Below are positions 7,895 through 15,314 of a DNA stretch of 64,000 nt, piece after piece. Within the stretch, counting starts at the first letter, position 1. Each line of letters begins with the position of its first letter. Position numbers and translations under genes: made by a program. The notes beneath the pieces were generated by a model that saw only the letters and a list, made by a program, of their open reading frames with translations, had not been told where the DNA came from and made no database searches. Source of the DNA: JAHCHG01 sp038246645 (GTDB lineage Bacteria; Acidobacteriota; Blastocatellia; Pyrinomonadales; Pyrinomonadaceae); NCBI GenBank assembly GCA_038246645.1, contig JBBRVS010000001.1, positions 1-64,000 of the forward strand, given 5' to 3'.

Positions 7895-8254
7895 ATGGAT
7901 CAGGATAAAATTGACAAAACCATCGAGATTATTCTGCAAAATCAAGCGCAGTTTTATGCCGAATTGCAGCAAACGCAGGAACTTCAAAAGGAATGGCAGA
8001 AAAATTTTGAAAACCGTGTCGTTAATCTGGAGCAAGCCTCTATCAATTTAATTGAAGCGGTCAAGCAAACCAACGAAACCGTCAAGGAAGTTTCAAAAAA
8101 CGTTGACGAAATCTCAAAAAACGTTGACGAAATCTCAAAAAACGTTGACGAGTTAAGAGCGGCTCAAAAGGAAACCGATGAGCGTCTGAACGCGGTAATT
8201 TATATGGCGGAGAAATTTTTCAGCCGTGGAAACGGCAATCCCGAACAAATTTAG
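7895..8254 (+). CDS. small coiled-coil protein of unknown function
   Basis: A 119-residue protein from ATG 7895, chosen over an upstream TTG inside the previous gene. It is Gln/Glu/Lys-rich and predicted to be almost entirely helical. Residues about 66-86 contain three copies of a heptad unit reading EISKNVD, encoded by a 21-bp tandem repeat between about 8090 and 8153, which gives a parallel coiled coil. No signal peptide, membrane segment or catalytic motif is visible. It starts 4 nt after the binding-protein gene and ends 7 nt before the first permease, so it is cotranscribed with the transporter. It may be a structural partner; I do not recognise the family. Confidence 0.65.
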   Translation: MDQDKIDKTIEIILQNQAQFYAELQQTQELQKEWQKNFENRVVNLEQASINLIEAVKQTNETVKEVSKNVDEISKNVDEISKNVDELRAAQKETDERLNAVIYMAEKFFSRGNGNPEQI

Positions 8255-8261
8255 AGGAAAA

Positions 8262-9179
8262 ATGCTTAAATTTATCTTAAAACGATTGATAATTATAATT
8301 CCGATGGCGTTGCTCGTCGTAACGCTGACCTGGGGCTTGATTCGCATCGCGCCGGGAAATTTTTATTCGGGAGAAAGAACTCTTCCGCCGGCAATCGAGG
8401 CAAATATCAAGGCAAAATACGGCTTGGATGATCATTTTATTAAGCAATACGGCAGAGTGATGTGGAATATTTTGAAACTCGATTTCGGCGATTCGCTCAA
8501 ATATCAAGGTCAATCCGTCAATGAGATTATTATCAGGCATTTTCCATATTCGGCGACGATCGGGATTTTAGCCTACCTTTTGGCGTTATTGATCGGCTTG
8601 ACCGCCGGAATTGTCGCGGCACTTAAACAAAATTCGATCTTCGATTACGGCTCGATGGCTCTGGCAATGCTCGGGCTTTCCGTACCGAATTTCGTTTTGG
8701 GACCGATTCTCGTTTTGGTGTTTTCGCTCTGGCTGTTTTGGGTGCCGCCGGCGCGCTGGGGCGGCATTTCAAGTTTGATTTTGCCGGTCATTACGCTGGC
8801 GGCGATCTATGCGGCGTATATTGCGCGTCTGACGCGGGCGGGAATGCTCGAAATTCTGCGCTCCGATTACATTCGCACGGCGCGGGCGAAAGGTTTGGAC
8901 GAAAAAACCGTTTTGCTCAAACACGCCCTTCGCGGTGGGATTGTTCCGGTCGTTTCATTTACGGGTCCCGCGCTCGCATCTCTTTTAGCCGGAACGGTTG
9001 TGGTCGAAAAGGTTTTTGCCATTCCGGGTTTGGGCAATATTTTTATTCAATCGGTTTTAAATCGCGATGAACCTCTGATTTTGGGAATCGTCGCGTTTCT
9101 CTCGATTTTGATTATGATTTTCAACCTGATTGTGGATATTTCTTACGGTTTCCTAGATCCGCGAATTCGCTATGAATAA
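8262..9179 (+). CDS. oppB: oligopeptide ABC transporter permease, OppB/DppB type
   Basis: A 305-residue inner-membrane permease. ATG 8262 is preceded by GAGG (8254-8257); an earlier in-frame start overlaps the coiled-coil gene and is rejected. Six transmembrane segments are apparent, with the N-terminal FILKRLIIIIPMALLVVTLTW helix typical of OppB. The EAA loop reads SDYIRTARAKGLDEKTVLLKH and the C-terminus ends YGFLDPRIRYE, both standard for binding-protein-dependent peptide permeases. It pairs with the OppC permease at 9810, from which it is separated by a Uma2 gene. Confidence 0.93.
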   Translation: MLKFILKRLIIIIPMALLVVTLTWGLIRIAPGNFYSGERTLPPAIEANIKAKYGLDDHFIKQYGRVMWNILKLDFGDSLKYQGQSVNEIIIRHFPYSATIGILAYLLALLIGLTAGIVAALKQNSIFDYGSMALAMLGLSVPNFVLGPILVLVFSLWLFWVPPARWGGISSLILPVITLAAIYAAYIARLTRAGMLEILRSDYIRTARAKGLDEKTVLLKHALRGGIVPVVSFTGPALASLLAGTVVVEKVFAIPGLGNIFIQSVLNRDEPLILGIVAFLSILIMIFNLIVDISYGFLDPRIRYE

Positions 9180-9181
9180 TT

Positions 9182-9805
9182 ATGACGACGCTTGTTGACG
9201 TTGAAAAAATTCCGAATCCACCCGTAACGCGAAAGAAATTTCGTTCGGATGAAGTGTATAAAATGATGGAAATCGGCATTTTGCCCGAAGAAAGCGGTTG
9301 GGAATTAATTGACGGGGAGATAATTCATAGAATGCCTATCGGAAGCAAACACGCGGCAGTAGTAAGAAAATTGGAAAAATATCTTGAAAGAAATTTTGGT
9401 GACCGTTTGATAATTTCCGGACAAAATCCGATTCAAATTGACGAACACAACGAACCCGAACCCGATATCGCCTTACTTGTTCCGCAGGATGATTTCTATG
9501 CAGAAGCGCATCCGACGGCAAAAGACGTTTTGCTGGTGATCGAAGTTTCGGATTCGACGCTGGAATACGACCGCGATATTAAAAAAAATATTTACGCCGA
9601 AGCCGGAATTAGTGAATTTTGGCTGGTCAATCTACAGAAAAATACGATTGAAACCTTTTGGAATCCGACGAGCGGAGATTATTACGAAATGCGGATTTTC
9701 GAGCAAAGCGAGACGATTCAATCGAAAAATATCGAATATTTGACTTTGCCGGTGAGCGAAATTTTGGGAGAAAACATAATTAACAGCGAAACAGCAGAAG
9801 ATTAA
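9182..9805 (+). CDS. Uma2-family (DUF820) putative endonuclease
   Basis: A 207-residue protein with the Uma2 core: GWELIDGEIIHRMPIGSKH, then EPEPDIALL (acidic E/D pair), LLVIEVSDSTLEYDR (E-V-S-D-S) and KKNIYAEAGISEFWLVN. These form a PD-(D/E)XK-like active site. Uma2 proteins are abundant in cyanobacteria and Acidobacteriota and their biological role is unclear. It lies 2 nt after oppB and 4 nt before oppC, so it is embedded in the transporter operon although no peptide-transport role is known. A second family member follows at 10991 and a third at 26136. Confidence 0.88.
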   Translation: MTTLVDVEKIPNPPVTRKKFRSDEVYKMMEIGILPEESGWELIDGEIIHRMPIGSKHAAVVRKLEKYLERNFGDRLIISGQNPIQIDEHNEPEPDIALLVPQDDFYAEAHPTAKDVLLVIEVSDSTLEYDRDIKKNIYAEAGISEFWLVNLQKNTIETFWNPTSGDYYEMRIFEQSETIQSKNIEYLTLPVSEILGENIINSETAED

Positions 9806-9809
9806 AATT

Positions 9810-10976
9810 ATGGCAGAAACAGAAATAGTTAAAGGAACGTCGCTTTGGAAAGACGCGTGGAGACGGCTTTTAAAGAACAAACTCGCCGTTTTCGGTTTGA
9901 TCGTTATGGCAATTATGGTTGTTGCCGTTATCATCGGTCCGTTTTTATTAAAGACTCTTGCAGGAATTACAGCTGAAGGAATGCCGACTAGCGGCGAGGG
10001 ATATAAATCTTCGCCGCCGTCCTGGTCAAATTGGATGGGAACGGATGAAGCCGGACGCGATATTTTCGCCCGTGTTCTGCAAGGCGGCAGAATCTCGCTG
10101 ATGGTCGGTGTTATTTCAACGGTTGTTTCGCTGATTGTCGGCGTAAGTTACGGCGCAACCGCAGGTTTTCTCGGCGGAAAAATTGATAACGTAATGATGC
10201 GTGTCGTAGATATTATATATGCGATTCCGTATATTCTGATCGTCATTGTTCTGCTCGCGGCTTTCGGCGGTAACAATACGGAATTTTTGATTCAATTGCT
10301 TCCGGTAATTATTGTCGGTTTTATAATGCTTTTAGGTTTAACCGTTGCGCTTGTAAAGATTTACAAAAAGCTTTCAGCCGATTCGGCAGACAGTAAATTA
10401 GGACTGAATCTTGTCTATACGCTTGTCACGATTTTGGCGATTGTTGCCGTAATAACTTTGAATTACTACCTTTATCAATGGTTTTTAGGCAGTGTCGGAG
10501 GTTCTCTCGGGAAGATGTTTACCAGCTACGTCGGTGCGGGTTTGAGTCAGATTTTCCTACTCTTTTTCGCACTCGGTCTGGTTTCGTGGCTGACGATGGC
10601 GCGGGTTGTGCGCGGGCAGGTTTTGTCGCTCAAAAATCAGGAATTCGTGCTGGCGGCGCGGGCGACCGGAGTTTCGACATTTAATATAATTTTCCGCCAT
10701 CTCGTCCCGAACACGCTCGGTCCCGTAATTGTTTATGCGACGCTGACCGTGCCTTCCGTAATGCTGACCGAAGCGTTTCTGTCATTTTTGGGAATCGGTG
10801 TTCAAGCACCTTACGCTTCGTGGGGTTCTCTGGCATCGGACGGAATTAAAAATATCGCAATCTTCCCGTGGCAATTGATCTTTCCGGGCGTAACAATGGC
10901 TCTGACGCTCTTTTCGCTGAACTTTTTAGGCGACGGCTTGCGCGACGCGCTCGATCCGCAAACGCGAAAATTCTAA
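9810..10976 (+). CDS. oppC: oligopeptide ABC transporter permease, OppC/DppC type, with internal membrane insert
   Basis: A 388-residue permease, clearly longer than the roughly 290-310 of usual DppC/OppC. The N-terminal OppC_N segment (SLWKDAWRRLLKNKLAVFGL), the WMGTDEAGRDIFARVLQGGR motif and the C-terminal EAA loop (NQEFVLAARATGVSTFNIIFRH) are normal. Between IPYILIVIVLLAAFGG and the LGLVSWLTMARVVRGQ helix there are about 85 additional residues, including two hydrophobic helices joined by a polar KIYKKLSADSADSK loop. The insert would add a pair of transmembrane segments. It would form the membrane heterodimer with OppB. Confidence 0.92.
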   Translation: MAETEIVKGTSLWKDAWRRLLKNKLAVFGLIVMAIMVVAVIIGPFLLKTLAGITAEGMPTSGEGYKSSPPSWSNWMGTDEAGRDIFARVLQGGRISLMVGVISTVVSLIVGVSYGATAGFLGGKIDNVMMRVVDIIYAIPYILIVIVLLAAFGGNNTEFLIQLLPVIIVGFIMLLGLTVALVKIYKKLSADSADSKLGLNLVYTLVTILAIVAVITLNYYLYQWFLGSVGGSLGKMFTSYVGAGLSQIFLLFFALGLVSWLTMARVVRGQVLSLKNQEFVLAARATGVSTFNIIFRHLVPNTLGPVIVYATLTVPSVMLTEAFLSFLGIGVQAPYASWGSLASDGIKNIAIFPWQLIFPGVTMALTLFSLNFLGDGLRDALDPQTRKF

Positions 10977-10990
10977 ATTATTTGAATTTT

Positions 10991-11647
10991 ATGATAACGG
11001 CAGAAGTTACATTTTCACGCAACGACTTGTTGAGTTTGAAATATCCGATGGAATACGTCGGTATTGATTGGCAAACTTACGAGGAAATCTCCGCCGAAAT
11101 CGGTGAATCGAGCCATCTTCAACTTACTTACAAAAAGGGGAATTTGACAATTATGCCTGTGACCGAAATTCACGAATTGTTAGCCGGATTTTTGCACGAT
11201 TTTATAAGATTTGCCGGACTTGCCTTGAGAATAAACGTAATTGACACAGGCAAAGCAACTATGCGTTCCGAGCGCAGACAATTCGGAGTCGAGCCGGATT
11301 TATCGTATTTCGTCAGCAAAGCGGATATTCATCAGATTAAAAACTACGTTCCGAACGAAATCGAACTCGCGCCGGATATTGTCGGCGAAATTGACATTCA
11401 TCATCCTTCAAACGACAAATTCGAGATTTATGCCGAATTCGGAGTTTCGGAATTTTGGCAATACAACGGCGAAAAATTGAAAATTTTCAAATTGCAGGAA
11501 ATAGGGGAATACAAAGAAATCGAGCGCAGCGAAGAACTGCCGATCTTAACGAGCGCGATTTTGAGCAAATTCTTAAAACGCGGACAAACGGAACAACAAT
11601 TTACGGTTTTATCGGATTTTCAAAACTGGTTACAAGAAAATAAATGA
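10991..11647 (+). CDS. Uma2-family (DUF820) putative endonuclease, second copy in the operon
   Basis: A 218-residue protein from ATG 10991; a longer frame starting at 10868 lies inside oppC and is rejected. It carries the Uma2 pattern YEEISAEIGESSHLQLTYKKGNLTIMP, VEPDLSYFV, DIVGEIDIHHPSNDKFEIYAEFGVSEFWQYN. The usual EVSDST box is replaced by EIDIHHPS, so the site differs from the copy at 9182. The stop overlaps the ATG of oppD (ATGA), giving translational coupling to the ATPase. Role unknown. Confidence 0.85.
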   Translation: MITAEVTFSRNDLLSLKYPMEYVGIDWQTYEEISAEIGESSHLQLTYKKGNLTIMPVTEIHELLAGFLHDFIRFAGLALRINVIDTGKATMRSERRQFGVEPDLSYFVSKADIHQIKNYVPNEIELAPDIVGEIDIHHPSNDKFEIYAEFGVSEFWQYNGEKLKIFKLQEIGEYKEIERSEELPILTSAILSKFLKRGQTEQQFTVLSDFQNWLQENK

Positions 11648-12663
11648 ACGACAAAAACGGAACAATTCTTTCGGTCAATGACCTTAAAACATATTTTCAG
11701 ACGGAAGACGGCGTGGTCAAAGCCGTTGACGGCATTACGTTTGAACTCAAAAGAGGCGAAACTCTCGGCATCGTCGGCGAATCGGGCAGCGGCAAATCGG
11801 TGACAAATCTTTCGGTGATGCGCCTGATTCCCGAACCTCCGGGAAAGATCGTCAGCGGGGATATAATTTTCGACGGCATAGACGTTCGCAAACTTTCGAT
11901 TGAAGAAGTCAGAAAAATTCGCGGAAAACGAATGGCGATGATCTTTCAAGACCCGATGACTTCGCTCAATCCGTTTTTGCGGATTTCGACGCAGTTGATG
12001 GAAGTTACGCGGCTTCATCTCGGACATACTAAGCAGCAAGCCTATAAGCACGCGATCAAAATGCTGAAAACGGTCGGAATTCCCGACGCGGAAAATCGCG
12101 TTGACGGTTATCCGCACGAATTTTCCGGCGGTATGCGCCAGCGAGTGATGATCGCGATGGCTTTGTCTTGCGAACCCGAATTACTCATCGCTGACGAACC
12201 GACGACCGCGCTGGACGTAACGATTCAGGCGCAGATTCTCGAACTTATCAAGGATTTGAAAAAGGAACTCGGCACGAGCGTTATTTTGATTACGCACGAT
12301 CTCGGCGTGGTCGCCGGAATGACCGAAAAAATTATCGTCATGTATGCCGGAAAGGTTTTTGAATCCGCGCCGACGCGCGAACTTTTTGCAACGCCGGCAA
12401 ATCCATACACGAAAGGATTACTGAAAAGCGTTCCCGATCCGGCGCACGAAGAAGGCACGGATCTCTATCAAATTCCCGGACTTCCGCCCGATGTCGCGCA
12501 TCTGCCGCCGGGCTGTCCGTTTGCCGAACGCTGCGAACGCGCCGAAGATATTTGCGAGCGCGAGTTTCCGCCGTTTGTTCAAATCAATGAAAATCATCAA
12601 TCGCTTTGTCATTTTGCCAAGGAAGTTTATGCCGAATCCCTGGAGGAGAGAAAAAATTACTAA
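11644..12663 (+). CDS. oppD: oligopeptide ABC transporter ATP-binding protein, OppD/DppD type
   Basis: A 339-residue ATPase with Walker A GESGSGKS, Q-loop FQDPMTSLNP, signature SGGMRQRVMIAMAL, Walker B LLIADEPTTALD and H-loop ITHDLGVVAG. The C-terminal oligo_HPY region holds CPFAERCERAEDIC, the Cys set that in peptide-transporter ATPases can bind an iron-sulfur cluster. It pairs with the OppF-type ATPase immediately downstream. Confidence 0.95.
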   Translation: MNDKNGTILSVNDLKTYFQTEDGVVKAVDGITFELKRGETLGIVGESGSGKSVTNLSVMRLIPEPPGKIVSGDIIFDGIDVRKLSIEEVRKIRGKRMAMIFQDPMTSLNPFLRISTQLMEVTRLHLGHTKQQAYKHAIKMLKTVGIPDAENRVDGYPHEFSGGMRQRVMIAMALSCEPELLIADEPTTALDVTIQAQILELIKDLKKELGTSVILITHDLGVVAGMTEKIIVMYAGKVFESAPTRELFATPANPYTKGLLKSVPDPAHEEGTDLYQIPGLPPDVAHLPPGCPFAERCERAEDICEREFPPFVQINENHQSLCHFAKEVYAESLEERKNY

Positions 12664-13700
12664 TGTCAGAAAATAACGGAAACAGTTTGATTTCTTTACA
12701 AAACTTAAAAGTCCATTTTAATCTGGGCGGCGGCGGAATTCTGGACAGATTGACGGGCGGAAGCCGTGTTCCGCGAGTTGTCAAAGCGGTTGACGGCGTA
12801 AGTTTCGACATCGAACGCGGCGAAACTTTGGGACTCGTCGGCGAATCAGGCTGCGGAAAATCAACGCTCGGCAAAGCGATTTTGCGCCTTACGCCGATTA
12901 CGAGCGGCAAGGTTTTTTATAAAGGCAAGGATTTAGCGCACGCGTCCGACAGAGAAATGCGCGAACAGCGAAAATATTTGCAGATGATTTTTCAGGATCC
13001 GTATGCTTCTCTCAACCCGCGGATGACGGTCGGAAATATCATCGGCGAACCGATTCGCACGTTTAACTTAGCAAACGGCGGCTCGGTCGAGAAAAAAGTA
13101 CAGGATTTGATGGAAACCGTCGGAATGAGCCGCAGATTTATCAAACGCTATCCGCACGAATTTTCCGGCGGACAACGCCAGCGCATCGGAATTGCCCGCG
13201 CACTCGCGGTTGATCCCGAATTTATCGTCGCCGATGAGCCGATTTCCGCGCTCGATGTTTCGATTCAGGCACAGATTATGAACTTGATGGGACAGCTTCA
13301 AAGAGAAAAGAATCTGACTTATCTGTTTATTTCGCACGATTTACGCGCCGTTCGCCACGTTGCCGACAGAGTTGCGGTAATGTATCTCGGCAAGATCGTC
13401 GAACTTGCCGGCGGCAAGGAAATTTACGCCGATCCGTTAATGCCTTACACCAAAGCCTTGATTTCCGCTGTTCCCGTTCCTGACCCGGAAATCGAGGCGA
13501 AACGCGAGCGGATTATTTTGACGGGCGATGTTCCTTCGCCGATCAATCCGCCGATTGGCTGCCGTTTTCATACGCGTTGCCCGTATGCAATTGGTGACTG
13601 CAAAAAGATTGAACCGCAGCTTGTCGAAATCAAACCGAAACATTTTGCCGCGTGCATTCGCATCAGTCCGGAAAAACCGGACATCGAGGACAATATTTAA
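12663..13700 (+). CDS. oppF: oligopeptide ABC transporter ATP-binding protein, OppF/DppF type
   Basis: A 345-residue ATPase. ATG 12663 shares its A with the oppD stop and is preceded by GGAGGAGAG (12642-12650); a longer frame from 12606 is inside oppD and is rejected. Walker A is GESGCGKS, signature SGGQRQRIGIARAL, Walker B FIVADEPISALD, H-loop ISHDL. The C-terminus has the CRFHTRCPYAIGDC cysteines as in OppD. It is the last gene of the transporter operon and is followed by a strong terminator. Confidence 0.95.
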   Translation: MSENNGNSLISLQNLKVHFNLGGGGILDRLTGGSRVPRVVKAVDGVSFDIERGETLGLVGESGCGKSTLGKAILRLTPITSGKVFYKGKDLAHASDREMREQRKYLQMIFQDPYASLNPRMTVGNIIGEPIRTFNLANGGSVEKKVQDLMETVGMSRRFIKRYPHEFSGGQRQRIGIARALAVDPEFIVADEPISALDVSIQAQIMNLMGQLQREKNLTYLFISHDLRAVRHVADRVAVMYLGKIVELAGGKEIYADPLMPYTKALISAVPVPDPEIEAKRERIILTGDVPSPINPPIGCRFHTRCPYAIGDCKKIEPQLVEIKPKHFAACIRISPEKPDIEDNI

Positions 13701-13706
13701 CAGGAA

Positions 13707-13738
13707 AAGGAGCGAAAAAATCGCTCCTTATTCTTTTT
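13707..13738 (+). terminator. intrinsic terminator after the opp operon
   Basis: A perfect 9-bp stem AAGGAGCGA (13707-13715) / TCGCTCCTT (13721-13729) with a five-A loop is followed by a T-rich run. It begins 7 nt after the oppF stop and faces the minus-strand gene ending at 13765. Confidence 0.9.
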
Positions 13739-13764
13739 AGGCTAACAATGAAAATATCGTCAAA

Positions 13765-14220
13765 TTAATTTGTCGCCGCTTTGGCGCTGTCGCGCAGACC
13801 TTTTATTTTGTCATGCGTCGCTTTTACGGTGTTTGCTTGATTTTGAACGGTTGTGCGGGCATTCGCCGGCAAATCTTCTTCCAGAGCATCTTTGTAAGAA
13901 CTGACGGCTGAATCTTCGCCGCGTTCACATTCATTCAAAATTGCGGTTTCATCTTTTCCGGTAACGGCGGATTTAATATTTATCCAACCACGATGAATCG
14001 CCGCCGCGACGCTTCCCGAATTTTCAGGATCACCGCCGAATTCACGAACCAAAGATTGCAGTTCGCCAACAAATTGCGAACGCTGCTGCGAGCATTCATA
14101 AAAAAGCGATTTTAAATCAGCGCGTTCTACGCCTTCCGCTGCTTCCTTAAATCCGTTTTGCCCGTCTTTACAGGTTTCGATCAAATTATTAAGTGTTGAA
14201 ATTGTATTATCGTTTGTCAT
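13765..14220 (-). CDS. PA2169-type DUF2383 ferritin-like four-helix protein
   Basis: A 151-residue soluble helical protein with the DUF2383 pattern: TLNNLIETCKDGQNGFKEAAEGV, FYECSQQRSQFVGELQSLVREFGGDPENSGSVAAAIHRGWINIK and a late ECERGEDSAVSSYKDALE. Conserved Glu and His residues sit on the helices as in ferritin-like folds, and the family is linked to stress responses, but its chemistry is not established. It has a good upstream RBS (AGGGAGAAAC on the minus strand) and stands alone between two terminators. Confidence 0.85.
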   Translation of the reverse strand: MTNDNTISTLNNLIETCKDGQNGFKEAAEGVERADLKSLFYECSQQRSQFVGELQSLVREFGGDPENSGSVAAAIHRGWINIKSAVTGKDETAILNECERGEDSAVSSYKDALEEDLPANARTTVQNQANTVKATHDKIKGLRDSAKAATN

Positions 14221-14415
14221 TTGTTTCTCCCTTCCTTGAAATTAAAATAAGTCTAAGACGTTAAAATTATTTTCCGCTTTTTGACTTGTTATGATTAATT
14301 AATCAAGAATCGTGCCAGAGTTAGTAGTCAATAAATATATGGTTTTTTAGTGAATAAGAACTTTTTGTGAAGTGTATTGAAACAGAGCTGTGTATGCATT
14401 ACGTTCATAAAAATT

Positions 14416-14455
14416 AAAAAGGTTTTCGTCGCGTTCGGGACGAAAACCTTTTTCT
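14416..14455 (-). terminator. terminator hairpin downstream of the PfpI gene, bidirectional
   Basis: A 15-bp stem, AAAAAGGTTTTCGTC (14416-14430) pairing with GACGAAAACCTTTTT (14439-14453), with an 8-nt loop. It lies 27 nt after the PfpI stop. The A/T ends allow termination in both directions. Confidence 0.85.
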
Positions 14456-14481
14456 GTTTCTTCGAAAATTGCCGCAAAAAT

Positions 14482-15054
14482 TTAACGGTTTGCGGCTTTT
14501 TGGCGGTCGTGTTTTCCTTCGGCAATTTCTTCGATCATTTTTTTGTTAAAAGCCGGAAGATCGTCCGGATTGCGGCTTGTCACCAGTCCGTTATCAACGA
14601 CAACTTCTTTGTCAATCCATTTCGCACCCGCGTTTTCGAGGTCGTGTCTGATCGTATGATATGAAGTCAATTCTTTGCCTTTGACGACTTCGGCATTGAT
14701 TAAAATCCACGGTGCGTGGCAGATTGCCGCGACCGGTTTTCCCTGGTTGAAAAATGCTTTGACAAAACTTAGAACCTTTTCATTGGTTCGCAGTTTATCG
14801 GGATTCATCAAGCCGCCGGGAAGCTCGAGCGCGTCGAAATCATCGGCATTTGCTTCGTCAATCGTCAGATCGACTTTAATGGTTTTGCCCCAATCTTTCC
14901 CGTCCCAACCTTTTATTTCACCGCTTTCCAGCGAAACGATGGAAACCTCGGCTCCGGCTTCTTCGAGAGCCTTTTTCGGCTGGAATAATTCGCTTTGTTC
15001 AAAGCCGTCCGTTGCTAAAATTGCTACTTTCTTTCCTTGTAATTTGATATTCAT
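14482..15054 (-). CDS. PfpI/DJ-1 family protein (protease or deglycase class)
   Basis: A 190-residue protein of the type 1 glutamine-amidotransferase-like class: VAILATDGFEQSELFQPKKALEEAGAEV at the N-terminus, ELPGGLMNPDKLR carrying the conserved Glu, and the nucleophile elbow AAICHAPW with the catalytic Cys followed by His. The AxxDGFE, PGG and ICHxPW set matches PfpI/YhbO, described as intracellular proteases or glyoxal/glycation repair enzymes. It is a cytosolic single-gene unit likely linked to stress response. Which activity applies cannot be read from sequence. Confidence 0.9.
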   Translation of the reverse strand: MNIKLQGKKVAILATDGFEQSELFQPKKALEEAGAEVSIVSLESGEIKGWDGKDWGKTIKVDLTIDEANADDFDALELPGGLMNPDKLRTNEKVLSFVKAFFNQGKPVAAICHAPWILINAEVVKGKELTSYHTIRHDLENAGAKWIDKEVVVDNGLVTSRNPDDLPAFNKKMIEEIAEGKHDRQKAANR

Positions 15055-15314
15055 AATTTCTAAAACTCCTTAATAAAACGAAAACAAAAAATTGTGTTTG
15101 ACTTCGATTCATTTTCGCTTTTCGGATAGTAATTACTACAATTTTTATGCCATAATTAAACTCATTCCCAAAAAATTAAAAAAGATTTTCACAAAATTGA
15201 AAATCCAAGGCAATTAACTCTATCTAGCCAATACGCGCCGTTTGTGATGATTTTGGATAGACTGTGAACTCAAATTATAGATGACCGAAACACGGCGCAA
15301 AAGCTGTAACAAAA

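Noticed and set aside
8101..8153. Direct repeats resembling a small CRISPR array
   Set aside because: The 21-bp units are contiguous without spacers and encode in-frame heptads.
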